A stretch of 19,811 bases of DNA from JASHVB01 sp049522565 (GCA_049522565.1 JBEKNT010000189.1:1-19811); one strand, 5' to 3'; shown: positions 1 through 7,571, numbered from the stretch's first letter. Numbers and translations: made by a program. The notes: generated by a model from the letters alone, not told the origin.

Positions 1-15
1 AGGGGGACCGTCCGG

Positions 16-1368
16 ATGAGGAAGACACCACATGAACCGCGTGCGGCGTCGCGCCGCGACGTGCTGCTGGCTGGCGCCGGCCTGCTCGGCGGCGCACTGC
101 TGCCCAACCTGCCGGGCGTCGCGCAGGCGGCCGACGATCATCCACCGGTCGGCACCTGGCCGGCCGGCGTGTCGGGCGCTTCGGTGTTCGTCGGCGTCTC
201 GTTGCCGCGCACCGGCACCTATGCGGTGCCTGGCGAGGACGAGCTGAAGGGCGTCGAGCTGGCGCTGGAGCACATCAACAGCGGCGACCCGCTGATCCGC
301 AAGATCGCCACCGGCCTGACCAAGGGATTGCTCGGCAAGCAGGTGGAGCATGGCGTGGCGGATTCCGAGGCCAAGCCGAACACCGCGGTGCAGAACGGCA
401 CCAAGTTCATCAACGACAACAAGGCGATCATGTTGTGCGGCTGCGTGTCGTCGGCCGAAGCGGTGGCGATGAACAAGCTGGCCCAGCGTGAGCATGTGAT
501 CTACCTGCCATTGCTCAGCGGCTCGAACGACACCACCGGCAAGGACTGCGTGCGCTATTCGTTCCGCCAGTGCTTCTATGCGCAGACCGCCGCTGCGGCG
601 CTGGCGCCAATCATCGTCAAGCAGCTTGGCAAGAACAAGAAGATCGCGTTTCTGACGCCGGACTATACCTATGGCCACACGGTGCGGCAGTCGTTCGAAA
701 GCGCAACCAAGGAGCAGGGCGGCTGGACCGTGGCGACCAACCAGGTCTGCCCGCTGGGCGCGTCGGACTACAGCTCCTACCTGCTGAACATCGCCAACAG
801 CGGCGCCGACGTGTTCATCAACATCAATTTCGGCAACGACGCGGTGCAGTCGATCAAGCAGGCGAAGCAGTTCGGCGTGCTGGACAAGACGACGTTGGTG
901 GTGGCGTACAACACGCCGTTCCTGGCGCGCGACGTCGGGCCGGACCTGATGCAGGGCGTCTACGCGGCGACCGACTTCTGGTGGACGCTGGAGGACAGGT
1001 ACCCGCTGGCCAAGGAGTTCGTCGCGGCGTTCGAGAAGAAATACAACTACAAGCCGGAATGGAGCGCCGACACCGGCTATATGTCGATCGCCTTGTGGGC
1101 CGACGCGGTGACCCGCGCGGGCAGCTTCTATCCGCCGGATGTCATCAAGGCGTACGAGGCCGGCAAGCCGACCCAGTCGACGGTGGGCGAGGTGCGGTTC
1201 CGTCCGGAAGACCACCAGTTGATCCGGCCGGTGATCATCCAGCGCGGCAAGAAGAAAGCCGACATGAAGAACCCCGACGACTACTACGAGATCGTGGAGG
1301 TCGTCCCGGGCGGGCCGCTGATGCAGGCGCCCGACGCGTTCGGCTGCAAGCTGGGCGATTACACCTGA
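16..1368 (+). CDS. ABC transporter substrate-binding protein, branched-chain amino acid type (periplasmic)
   Basis: A 450-aa periplasmic solute receptor of the type I (LivJ/urea/amide-like, Peripla_BP_6) fold. It should capture a small ligand, such as an amino acid or amide, and hand it to an ABC permease. The N-terminus carries a twin-arginine signal: SRRD near residues 12-15, then an Ala/Leu/Gly-rich stretch ending around AQA (residues 36-38). Export would therefore be by Tat in the folded state. Typical first-lobe features follow, with GVSLPRTGTYAVPGEDELKG near residues 60-79 and the VSSAEAVAMN segment around 143-152. An AGGGGG ribosome site at 1-6 supports the ATG at 16. No permease or ATPase genes follow, so the rest of the transporter may lie upstream of the window or elsewhere. 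The ligand cannot be told from sequence alone. The family call is firm. Confidence 0.93.
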   Translation: MRKTPHEPRAASRRDVLLAGAGLLGGALLPNLPGVAQAADDHPPVGTWPAGVSGASVFVGVSLPRTGTYAVPGEDELKGVELALEHINSGDPLIRKIATGLTKGLLGKQVEHGVADSEAKPNTAVQNGTKFINDNKAIMLCGCVSSAEAVAMNKLAQREHVIYLPLLSGSNDTTGKDCVRYSFRQCFYAQTAAAALAPIIVKQLGKNKKIAFLTPDYTYGHTVRQSFESATKEQGGWTVATNQVCPLGASDYSSYLLNIANSGADVFININFGNDAVQSIKQAKQFGVLDKTTLVVAYNTPFLARDVGPDLMQGVYAATDFWWTLEDRYPLAKEFVAAFEKKYNYKPEWSADTGYMSIALWADAVTRAGSFYPPDVIKAYEAGKPTQSTVGEVRFRPEDHQLIRPVIIQRGKKKADMKNPDDYYEIVEVVPGGPLMQAPDAFGCKLGDYT

Positions 1369-1392
1369 GGCGATAACCTCACCTGAGGCGAT
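1362..1392. repeat. 13-bp direct duplication across the stop codon
   Basis: The 13-mer CACCTGAGGCGAT occurs at 1362-1374 and again at 1380-1392, an 18-bp offset. The first copy contains the TGA stop of the substrate-binding protein gene. It looks like a small local duplication with no evident function. Confidence 0.7.
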
Positions 1393-1400
1393 GAGCGGTT

Positions 1401-1429
1401 GCCGGGCCGGCCTCCTGTGCCGGCCCGGC
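1401..1429 (+). terminator. Strong GC hairpin after the binding-protein gene
   Basis: A perfect 11-bp stem, GCCGGGCCGGC at 1401-1411 and GCCGGCCCGGC at 1419-1429, has a 7-nt loop. It lies 33 nt after the stop of the substrate-binding protein gene. There is no T-run downstream, so it is either a non-canonical intrinsic terminator or an mRNA-stabilising hairpin. Confidence 0.5.
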
Positions 1430-1526
1430 AGTGGCCGCGCCGTCGATCATGGCAGGGTCACATTGCCATAGGGCACTGATCGCGCACGCGAATAAAACGG
1501 TAGCGCATCTCACGGCGTAAGCGCAC

Positions 1527-1560
1527 TTGAACGAAACGGTCCCGGACCTTACTTTGTAAG
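1527..1560 (+). promoter_or_regulatory. Putative promoter with CTTAC-TTT-GTAAG operator
   Basis: A -35-like TTGAAC at 1527-1532 is followed 17 nt later by TACTTT (1550-1555), which is only a weak -10 match. A perfect inverted repeat, CTTAC-TTT-GTAAG (1548-1560), covers the -10 position, where a repressor would act. The site is about 75 nt upstream of the SGNH hydrolase ATG. A near-identical palindrome lies upstream of the minus-strand gene at 7572-7584, suggesting one shared regulator encoded elsewhere. Confidence 0.4.
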
Positions 1561-1632
1561 TGCGGCCGACCGTGGCCGCCTCGATCGCTCGCCGGCTCGC
1601 CGTATCCCGCTGTCACAGCCTGGGAGATCGCC

Positions 1633-2583
1633 ATGCCCTCCGACGCGCCGTTGGTCCCGTCGAACGTCAGGACAACTGTTGCGATCGACCGCACCATACA
1701 GCAACGCATCACGCTGCATCAAACGCTGGTCGCCACCCAGGCAACTGCGACGGGGCAGCCGCGCCCGCTCATCCTGCTCGCCGATGGCGATTCCTGGTTC
1801 GATTATCCGCTGAGCGGCGATCTGCCGGAAGCGTCGGACATCACCGTGCAGCTTGGCCGGATCGTTTCGCCGGCCCCGCTGATCCTCAATCTCGCGCAAC
1901 ATGGCGACGCCACGACCCAACTGCTTGGCGTCTCGCGCCGCAACCGGCTGCTTGCGGCGCTGACCGAGCCGAAGAACGGGCCGTTCGACGCGATCCTGTT
2001 TTGCGGTGGCGGCAATGATCTGGTTGGCGATCAATTCCGGCTATGGCTCAACGACGCTGCGTCCGTCGGCCATGACGTGGAAAGGGCGCTGAACGAGCAG
2101 GCGCTCGGTGATATTCTGGGCGTGGTGACAACGGCCTATGAGGACCTGGTCGCCACGAGGGACCAGGCGGGCCTCGACATCCCGATTTTCGTGCACGGCT
2201 ACGACTTCGCATTGCCGACGAATATTGGCGTTTGCGGCCTGGGCCCTTGGCTGTACCCCTCGCTACAGTCACGTGGCTGGATGCAAACTCCCAGCGGCAA
2301 CGACCTCACTACCGGCGCGGCAATCGTCAAGCAGATCCTGCTCAAATTCCGCGGCCTGATGCTGCAACTGGCAAGCGTTGGAGCCAACAAGGTGGTTTAT
2401 GTCGAAACCCAGGGCCTGCTCCAGCCAACCGACTGGGCAAACGAATTGCATCCGGTTCCCGACGGATTCAGGAAGGTCGCAACTCCGTTCGTCGGCGCGT
2501 TGAACAGCCAGTTCGACGGCCGTGCCGACCTCGTCACGTCGGCGCTGCCGCCGACAGTGCCAACCGGCTCTCCGACGGCCTGA
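1633..2583 (+). CDS. SGNH/GDSL-type hydrolase
   Basis: A 316-aa protein of the SGNH hydrolase superfamily (esterases, lipases, acyl hydrolases). The four sequence blocks are visible. Block I is DGDSWFDYP with nucleophile Ser54. Block II has Gly91 in the QHGD segment. Block III is GGGND with Asn128. The last block is NELHPVPDGF with His273. The usual Asp of the DxxH motif is Asn270 here, so the proton relay may rest on Ser-His alone. No signal peptide is evident, so a cytoplasmic location is likely. GGGAG at 1621-1625 sits 7 nt before ATG 1633 and fixes the start. The gene stands alone, ending 13 nt before the convergent SDR gene. The natural substrate is unknown. Confidence 0.85.
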   Translation: MPSDAPLVPSNVRTTVAIDRTIQQRITLHQTLVATQATATGQPRPLILLADGDSWFDYPLSGDLPEASDITVQLGRIVSPAPLILNLAQHGDATTQLLGVSRRNRLLAALTEPKNGPFDAILFCGGGNDLVGDQFRLWLNDAASVGHDVERALNEQALGDILGVVTTAYEDLVATRDQAGLDIPIFVHGYDFALPTNIGVCGLGPWLYPSLQSRGWMQTPSGNDLTTGAAIVKQILLKFRGLMLQLASVGANKVVYVETQGLLQPTDWANELHPVPDGFRKVATPFVGALNSQFDGRADLVTSALPPTVPTGSPTA

Positions 2584-2596
2584 GACGCACGCACGA

Positions 2597-3328
2597 TTAC
2601 AGAGTGGCACCCCCGTCGATCGCGACTTCGGCACCGGTGATGTAGCCGCTCTCATCGGAGAGCAGGAACAACACGAGGCGCGCGACTTCCTCGGCAGTGC
2701 CCATCCGCTGCATCGGCACATGCTGCAGCCGCGCAGCGTTTTGCTCGGGCGTGCGCACCTTCAGCATCTCGGTATCGATCGGACCGGGATGCACCGAGTT
2801 CACCCGGATCTTGCGCGGCGCGAGGTCGATGGCCGCCGCCTTGGTCATGCCGCGCAACGCCCACTTCGTCGCGCTGTAGGCGATCGCGCCGGGCGATCCG
2901 CGCAGGCCGGCGACGGACGAGATGTTGACGATGGAGCCGCCTCCCGAGCGTTCCATCAACGGCACGACGCACTTCATGCCGAGGAAGCAGCCGAGCTGGT
3001 TGACCCGCATGTGGCGTTCGAACAGTTCGGTGTCGGTCTCCATCAGGGTTCGCGGCTGATAGATGCCGGCGTTGTTGATCAGGCCGTGCAGGCCGCCGAA
3101 CGCCTGCGCCGCGGCGATCGCCGCTTCCCAATCGGCCTCCCGGGTCACATCCTGCCGCACGAATGACGCGGCGGCGCCGAGGTCCGCGGCAAGCCGGCGG
3201 CCTTCGGCTTCCAGCACGTCGCCGATGACGACACGCGCGCCCTCCGCGACGCACAAGCGCGCCTCGGCCGCGCCTTGCCCGCGCGCGCCACCGCTGATCA
3301 GTACGACTTTGCCTGCGAGACGATCCAT
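2597..3328 (-). CDS. SDR family NAD-dependent oxidoreductase
   Basis: A 243-aa classical short-chain dehydrogenase/reductase, the full family length. The cofactor motif is SGGARGQG (residues 12-19). An acidic Asp37 ends beta-2, which favours NAD(H) over NADP(H). NNAG is at 85-88, the catalytic Ser is in NISS (137-138), and the YxxxK pair is Tyr151/Lys155. The tail reads GAEVAIDGGATL, typical of secondary-alcohol and 3-ketoacyl reductases such as FabG-like or hydroxysteroid/cyclopentanol dehydrogenases. A strong AAGGAGG lies just before the ATG. The gene is transcribed away from the ATPase operon across a 360-nt spacer and converges on the SGNH gene. The substrate cannot be assigned. Confidence 0.92.
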   Translation of the reverse strand: MDRLAGKVVLISGGARGQGAAEARLCVAEGARVVIGDVLEAEGRRLAADLGAAASFVRQDVTREADWEAAIAAAQAFGGLHGLINNAGIYQPRTLMETDTELFERHMRVNQLGCFLGMKCVVPLMERSGGGSIVNISSVAGLRGSPGAIAYSATKWALRGMTKAAAIDLAPRKIRVNSVHPGPIDTEMLKVRTPEQNAARLQHVPMQRMGTAEEVARLVLFLLSDESGYITGAEVAIDGGATL

Positions 3329-3357
3329 TGTTTCCTCCTTGCATCGTGACCGGGAAA

Positions 3358-3369
3358 CCGGTGCACCGG
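3358..3369 (-). promoter_or_regulatory. CCGGTGCACCGG palindrome upstream of the SDR gene
   Basis: A perfect 12-bp palindrome, CCGGTGCACCGG, is flanked by AAA on the left and G-TTT on the right, making an almost symmetric 19-bp site 30 nt upstream of the SDR start. The position suits an operator. No regulator gene is adjacent, so the role is inferred. Confidence 0.35.
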
Positions 3370-3653
3370 GTTTGGCACGCTACGTACCAGGACCAGCGTA
3401 AGGTGGACAGCGCCAGCGCCTGCTTCCCAGCCAACCACGTTAACCGGCACATTGTGCACCATAGGCCGGCGCGCGTTGAGCAGGGCATTGGGAACGGTAC
3501 GCTGCGACCGTCCCTGGTCGTGGTGGGCGAACCCCGCCATGACGCGCAGCGCGATGCGGCCGGCAGCGGGTGCGCCGGGCGGTCGGGTTATGGCCGACCA
3601 GGCATCGAAGCGTCGGTTCGTCCGCCTGGGATACCGGTGGCAGCAACGTGGCC

Positions 3654-3682
3654 TTGGCGCAGCCGCCGGCTGCTTCCATACT
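3654..3682 (+). promoter_or_regulatory. Promoter of the three-gene ATPase operon, predicted leaderless
   Basis: A -35-like TTGGCG (3654-3659), a 17-nt spacer and a -10-like CATACT (3677-3682) lie directly before ATG 3689. Only 6 nt separate the -10 box from the ATG, so transcription would begin at or next to the start codon. No Shine-Dalgarno sequence precedes the ATG, which fits leaderless translation. The box matches are partial, so this is a prediction. Confidence 0.45.
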
Positions 3683-3688
3683 GCCGCA

Positions 3689-4510
3689 ATGAATGATGCC
3701 GAATCGCCCGGCAGCCCGTCCGCCGCGCTGGAGGGCACGCTCGCCGCCTGGGACGACCAGCTCGCCGGTTTGGAACGCCAGGCCGGGCAGATGCTGCGCG
3801 CCGCCAGGCGGCTGCGGAAGGCGGCGCAGGAGGGCGCGGTGGCGGCCTTTCCCGCTGCCATCGCGGAATTGCAGGACAACGCGGCGAAGCTCCAGGCGGC
3901 CGTGAGCCAGTCCACCGCCGCTCCGGACATCGACCTGACCGCGGCGTTCGCCAGCGGCGCCTTCCTCGACGAACTGTCCCGCGCCGCCGCCGCCGCCGGC
4001 GTCACACTGGTGCAGCGCGACGGTCGCATCAGCGTCTATCCGCTCGCCCTGCGGCTGGAAGCGCGCGCGCAAGCCGTGCGGATCGGCCACAAGCTGGAGC
4101 GGCGCATCCGGCCCAGCTTCCTGGCCCGCCACCTGCGCGCCTTGCAGCAGCGGCCGAACCGCTTCAACGCCCGCAGCGTGCTCGACCGCCTGTTCCGTGC
4201 TTACGTGGTGCTGGCCGCTGCCCGCGCCCCGGACTGGCAGCCCAACCGCTCCGGCGACGGCCCCCTCGTCCCGCTCGCCGACCTGCACGACCTGCTGACC
4301 CTGCTGCCGGCCGCCGCCGCCGACTATCCGTTGGAGGAGTTCTTGCTCGACCTGCTGCGGCTGGACCGCCAGCCGGACGCGCGCACCGGGCGCGGCCATC
4401 GTTTCGAGCTGGGCGGCTCCACCGGCACCAAGGGTGCCAAGCGCCTCTCGGCGTTCGACGAGACCGGCGCCCAGCACGACTACTACGCCATCCGGTTCGG
4501 CTCGGAGTAG
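3689..4510 (+). CDS. Uncharacterised coiled-coil/basic protein, first gene of the ATPase operon
   Basis: A 273-aa protein I do not recognise. Residues 15-75 are Ala/Leu/Gln-rich with a heptad look (LAGLERQAGQMLRAARRLRK), suggesting a coiled coil. Residues 83-150 form a mixed alpha/beta segment: a DGRISVYP strand near 111-118, then a very basic RIGHKLERRIRPSFLARHLR stretch at 131-150 that could contact nucleic acid. The C-terminal third contains a helix (LEEFLLDLLRL) and a Gly/Lys loop (LGGSTGTKGAKR, 241-252). There is no signal peptide or membrane segment. It is 6 nt upstream of the degenerate ATPase gene and so almost certainly shares its transcript. I place the start at ATG 3689 because the coiled-coil fold begins soon after it and the promoter abuts it. 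The likely role is adaptor or substrate-recognition subunit, which is inference. Confidence 0.8.
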   Translation: MNDAESPGSPSAALEGTLAAWDDQLAGLERQAGQMLRAARRLRKAAQEGAVAAFPAAIAELQDNAAKLQAAVSQSTAAPDIDLTAAFASGAFLDELSRAAAAAGVTLVQRDGRISVYPLALRLEARAQAVRIGHKLERRIRPSFLARHLRALQQRPNRFNARSVLDRLFRAYVVLAAARAPDWQPNRSGDGPLVPLADLHDLLTLLPAAAADYPLEEFLLDLLRLDRQPDARTGRGHRFELGGSTGTKGAKRLSAFDETGAQHDYYAIRFGSE

Positions 4511-4516
4511 CGCGCG

Positions 4517-5476
4517 ATGGACGTGATCGACGTCCAGGCCCTGCCGATCGAGCGATGGCTGCAGGTCATCGAGCCCGAGTATTTCGCGGACTACCTCCCG
4601 GCCGGCGGCGCCGCGGCGAAATTCGTCATCGCCGACGATGCCGCGATCATCCGCCTGGGTGATGCCGCCCAGGCGTTGGCGTCGCGGCACGGCATGCTGC
4701 CGGTGCCGATCAGTGCCGGCGAAGTGCGGCTGCACATGCTGCAGGACGTGTTCTTCGCGGTGGCCCGCGCCCTGCCGTGGGACGATCTGCTGCAGCGCTA
4801 TATCGAGGACCTGTTCAGCCGCAACGGCTATCCCTGGCCCCACCCGGGCGCTGCCCTGACAATGCCCGAGCTTGCCCAGGAGTTCGGCATCGCCGCCACG
4901 CTGCTGGGGCGCAACCGCGACCAGTGGCTCAGCCGCGACCTGTGGGACGACGCGCATCTGGCGCAGGATTTCCGCGCCGCCATGCTGCGCCTGTGCCTGG
5001 CGCGACTGGAGCCGGAGGCCGACACGCTGGAGTCGCCCGTGCTGCAATGGCTGTGGGGGGAGAAGATCGGCCTGCCGCTGCTGCGCCAGTACGACATCGC
5101 CGCCCGCATCAGCCGCACCAATGCGCGCGCCATGCTGATCTCGCTCTGCCATTTCGTGCGCAAAGCCGGGGGCAGCGGGCTGCTGCTGACGCTGGACCTG
5201 CGCCCGGCGTTGCGGGTCGCGGCCGCGGGCGAGGCCGCCGTGCGTTACTCGCATGCCGCCGTGATGGACCTCTACGAGGTGCTGCGCGAGATCATCGACG
5301 ACATCGAGCACCTGCCCGGCCTGTTTCTGCTCTGCCTGGCCGACCAGACGCTGCTGGCCGGCGACCGCCGCCGCACGCTCGACACCTACAAGGCGCTGGA
5401 GATGCGCATCTGGCCCGACGTGCGGCCGGGCGACCGGCAGAACCCGCTGGCGCCCCTGGTGACGGTGAGCGGATGA
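4517..5476 (+). CDS. Degenerate P-loop ATPase-like protein, BrxC/BrxD (DUF2791)-related
   Basis: A 319-aa protein that reads like an ATPase of the DUF2791/BrxD type that has lost its active site. Residues 26-36 (YLPAGGAAAKF) occupy the Walker A position but lack GxxxxGK[ST]. GLLLTLDL at 221-228 mirrors a Walker B strand, yet the catalytic Glu is replaced by Leu. The region after it, YEVLREIIDDIEHLPGLFLL at 253-272, then LADQTLL and YKALEMRIW, resembles the sensor and lid part of the family. By analogy to paired active and inactive AAA+ subunits, it may be a structural or regulatory partner of the next gene's product. Its stop codon overlaps the next start as ATGA, so the two should be translationally coupled. 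The family relation is from pattern memory, not a search. Confidence 0.75.
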   Translation: MDVIDVQALPIERWLQVIEPEYFADYLPAGGAAAKFVIADDAAIIRLGDAAQALASRHGMLPVPISAGEVRLHMLQDVFFAVARALPWDDLLQRYIEDLFSRNGYPWPHPGAALTMPELAQEFGIAATLLGRNRDQWLSRDLWDDAHLAQDFRAAMLRLCLARLEPEADTLESPVLQWLWGEKIGLPLLRQYDIAARISRTNARAMLISLCHFVRKAGGSGLLLTLDLRPALRVAAAGEAAVRYSHAAVMDLYEVLREIIDDIEHLPGLFLLCLADQTLLAGDRRRTLDTYKALEMRIWPDVRPGDRQNPLAPLVTVSG

Positions 5477-6711
5477 ACCTGGAAGCCCGCACCGCGATCG
5501 AAGCCTTGCGCGCCGGCGTGCCGAACCGCGCCGCGGTCCGCCTGATGGCCACCGCCGAATCCGGCATCGAGCATGCGTTCGACGAGCTGCTGGGCGCGGT
5601 CTGGGCAGAGGGCGCCGCGCCGCGCGGCCTGGGCATCGCCGGCGGCTTCGGCACCGGCAAGTCGCACATGCTGACCTATCTCGGCGAAGTGGCGCGCACC
5701 CATAATTTCGTGGTCAGCCGGGTGGTGGTGAGCAAGGAGACGCCGCTCGCCGATCCGGCCCGGCTGTTCGAGGCGGCGATGCGCAGTGCCGCCCTGCCGG
5801 GCCGCAACGACGACGCTCTTGCCGGCGCGCTGGCCGCGCTGCGGGCGGCGCCGGAGCGGTTCGATGCGCTGGAAGCGGCGGTGCGTGCGTCGGACAGCCG
5901 CCTGGCGCCGATCTTCGCGGCCATTCTGTTTCTGCTGCGTCGGCCGACCCTGTCGCCGGAGACCGCACGCCGCTGCGAACGCTTCCTGGCCGGCGGGCGC
6001 ATGGCGTCCACCGTGTTCCGTCAGGCGCTCGCGGGGGTCGGCGCGCCGCGCATGTTCGACGTGAAGCTGCCGGGGACGGCTGACCTGGCGGCGCAGCGCA
6101 TCCGCTTCGCCGGCCTGCTGTTCCATCACGCCGGCTATGCCGGCTGGTGCCTGTTGCTGGACGAGGTGGAACTGATCGGCCGCTATACGCCGTTGCAGCG
6201 CGGCGTCGCCTATGCGTGGCTGGCGACCTGGCTCGGGCTGGAGGGCGCGGTGCCGTTTCCCGGCGTCGCGACGGTCTATGCGATCACCGACGACTTCGTC
6301 GCGGCGGTGATCGAGCACCGGCAGGACACCGAACGGCTGTCGGAACGGCTGCTGCTGAAGGGCCGCGAGCAGGAGTCGCTGATGGCGGTGGCGGCGATAA
6401 GGCACATCGAGGATGTGGTGCAGCGCCACCGGCTGCCTCTGCCGGGGCTGGAGGAGCTGACGCGCGACTGCCGGCGGCTGCGCGAGATCTACGCGTCGGC
6501 GTACGACTGGCCGGCGCCGGAACTGACGCCGGGCGAGCGCACCGCGACGCGCACCATGCGGCAATACATCAAGGCGTGGATCACCCAGTGGGACATGTTG
6601 CGGCTGGGCGATGCCGGCGGGGCGATCTTCGAGGAGACGGTGCGCAGCAACTACGACGAGGACGAGGGGCTGGGGGCGAGCCACGCTGCGCCGGACGACG
6701 AGCCGGGGTAG
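5473..6711 (+). CDS. BrxD-like ATP-binding protein (DUF2791/BREX ATPase family)
   Basis: A 412-aa P-loop NTPase with an intact active site. Walker A is GGFGTGKSH (residues 57-65, with Lys63 and Ser64). Walker B is WCLLLDEVEL (Asp230 and Glu231). The TVYAITDD strand (267-274) suits sensor 1, and RLSERLLL (289-296) offers candidate arginine fingers. The RVVVSKETPLADP segment after Walker A (83-95) and LIGRYTPLQRG after Walker B recall BrxD proteins of BREX type 2 and related DUF2791 ATPases. The C-terminus ends in an acidic tail (DEDEGLG through PDDEPG). BrxD homologues normally work beside a helicase (BrxHI), methylase and PglZ; none is present here. It is the last gene of the operon, and only 54 nt separate it from a convergent minus-strand gene. 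Confidence 0.85.
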   Translation: MNLEARTAIEALRAGVPNRAAVRLMATAESGIEHAFDELLGAVWAEGAAPRGLGIAGGFGTGKSHMLTYLGEVARTHNFVVSRVVVSKETPLADPARLFEAAMRSAALPGRNDDALAGALAALRAAPERFDALEAAVRASDSRLAPIFAAILFLLRRPTLSPETARRCERFLAGGRMASTVFRQALAGVGAPRMFDVKLPGTADLAAQRIRFAGLLFHHAGYAGWCLLLDEVELIGRYTPLQRGVAYAWLATWLGLEGAVPFPGVATVYAITDDFVAAVIEHRQDTERLSERLLLKGREQESLMAVAAIRHIEDVVQRHRLPLPGLEELTRDCRRLREIYASAYDWPAPELTPGERTATRTMRQYIKAWITQWDMLRLGDAGGAIFEETVRSNYDEDEGLGASHAAPDDEPG

Positions 6712-6765
6712 CGCCCGCCGTCGTCCGATCCCGTGTATCAACCTCGGTTCATCCGTGCCACAGGG

Positions 6766-7487
6766 TCAGGGCGGCCCGGTGGCGACCGCCGCGGCCGGCG
6801 CGTATGGTTCCGCTACCGGATCGAACGGCGCATCCGTCGCCTCGCCGATGAAGAACCCCAGCGCGCGGCGGAGCGCATCCCGTGTCAGCTCCAGCCAATC
6901 CCAGTTGCTCGCCGGCTGCCTGTCCTGCTCCCGGCAGAACGCCTCCTGCCGGCGGCCCTTCTCCTGCATCAGAGTGGCGATGCTGCCGCCACCCAGGCGG
7001 ATGCTGTCGAACAGCGTGTTCCAGAACGGACCGGTGCAGAAGCCGGGCACCACCGCCAGGTCAAGGGCGGGCGGCGGCGCACCTGCGCCTCGAGTTCCGC
7101 CAAGGTCGGCATGAACAGTTCGGGATCGTTCCAGCCGGCCGGGCGGACCGGCGCCGCCTTCCGCGCGACGGGCGCCTCGGCCGATGGCGCGGCCGGCGGA
7201 TCGGCTGGCGCGGCCGGTGTCGCGGTCGCGCGCTCGCGCGGTGCGACGAAGCGGATATCCCGGCCCCGTGCCGCGCGCGCGAGCAGCACGTTCTCCAGCG
7301 CAGTGGCGCGCAGGATGCCGCGTTGCAGGTGCGCAATGATCGCATACAGCCGCCCGGTGCCGAAGCAGGCCGCGATGGCATTGAAGTCGGGGCTGGCGGA
7401 GCGCTGCGTCGCGGTCGCTGCGAGATGGCGGCCGAAGCCCAGCAGGATGCGAACGGTGTGCAGCAGAGCGGCGATGCGCGCCGGCAT
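6766..7487 (-). pseudogene. Frameshifted gene for an uncharacterised protein
   Basis: Two adjoining minus-strand frames together give one plausible protein. The N-terminal part starts at ATG 7487 (MPARIAALLHTVRILLGFG) and runs through a Pro/Ala-rich linker to WNDPELFMPTLAELEAQVRR. The C-terminal part, LDLAVVPGFCTGPFWNTLFD followed by ATLMQEKGRRQEAFCREQ and SNWDWLELTRDALRRALGFF, lies in another frame and ends at TGA 6766-6768. The switch falls within 7066-7080, a GC-rich run, and restoring the frame needs a net gain of one base (modulo 3). I recall similar uncharacterised proteins in Acetobacteraceae, where more residues seem to separate RRRP from LDL, so a small deletion is possible. A sequencing slip is the alternative. 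The function is unknown, and no membrane segment is obvious. Confidence 0.65.
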
Positions 7488-7571
7488 GGTCCGCCCTGGC
7501 CGATCCGGCTCGGGATCGTGGGGTGAGGCAGGACAGGGAGTGGTGGCCGCGGCGTGCTGCATCCCGTATGA

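Larger units (their letters stand above)
3329..3688. other. 360-nt divergent intergenic region
   Basis: This stretch separates the minus-strand SDR from the plus-strand ATPase operon. It holds the SDR ribosome site (about 3332-3340), a GTGCAC-centred palindrome (3358-3369) and the operon promoter (3654-3682). Reading frames across it have no recognisable protein features. An in-frame upward extension of the first operon gene to an ATG at 3590 is possible but has no ribosome site and an unnatural composition. Confidence 0.6.

Noticed and set aside
3440..5311. Long minus-strand open frame (about 620 codons) across the ATPase operon
   Set aside because: It is Gln/Arg/His/Gly-rich without domains, lies opposite well-formed genes, and is a GC-bias shadow of the plus-strand coding.
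3689..6711. A complete BREX locus
   Set aside because: No PglZ, methylase, BrxL or helicase gene is found on either side within the window.
5386..6741. Minus-strand open frame opposite the BrxD-like ATPase
   Set aside because: Arg/Gln-rich low-complexity translation with no motifs, antisense to a gene with clear Walker motifs.
7066..7080. Programmed ribosomal frameshift in the minus-strand gene
   Set aside because: No X-XXY-YYZ slippery heptamer or clear downstream stimulator is visible; mutation or sequencing error is simpler.
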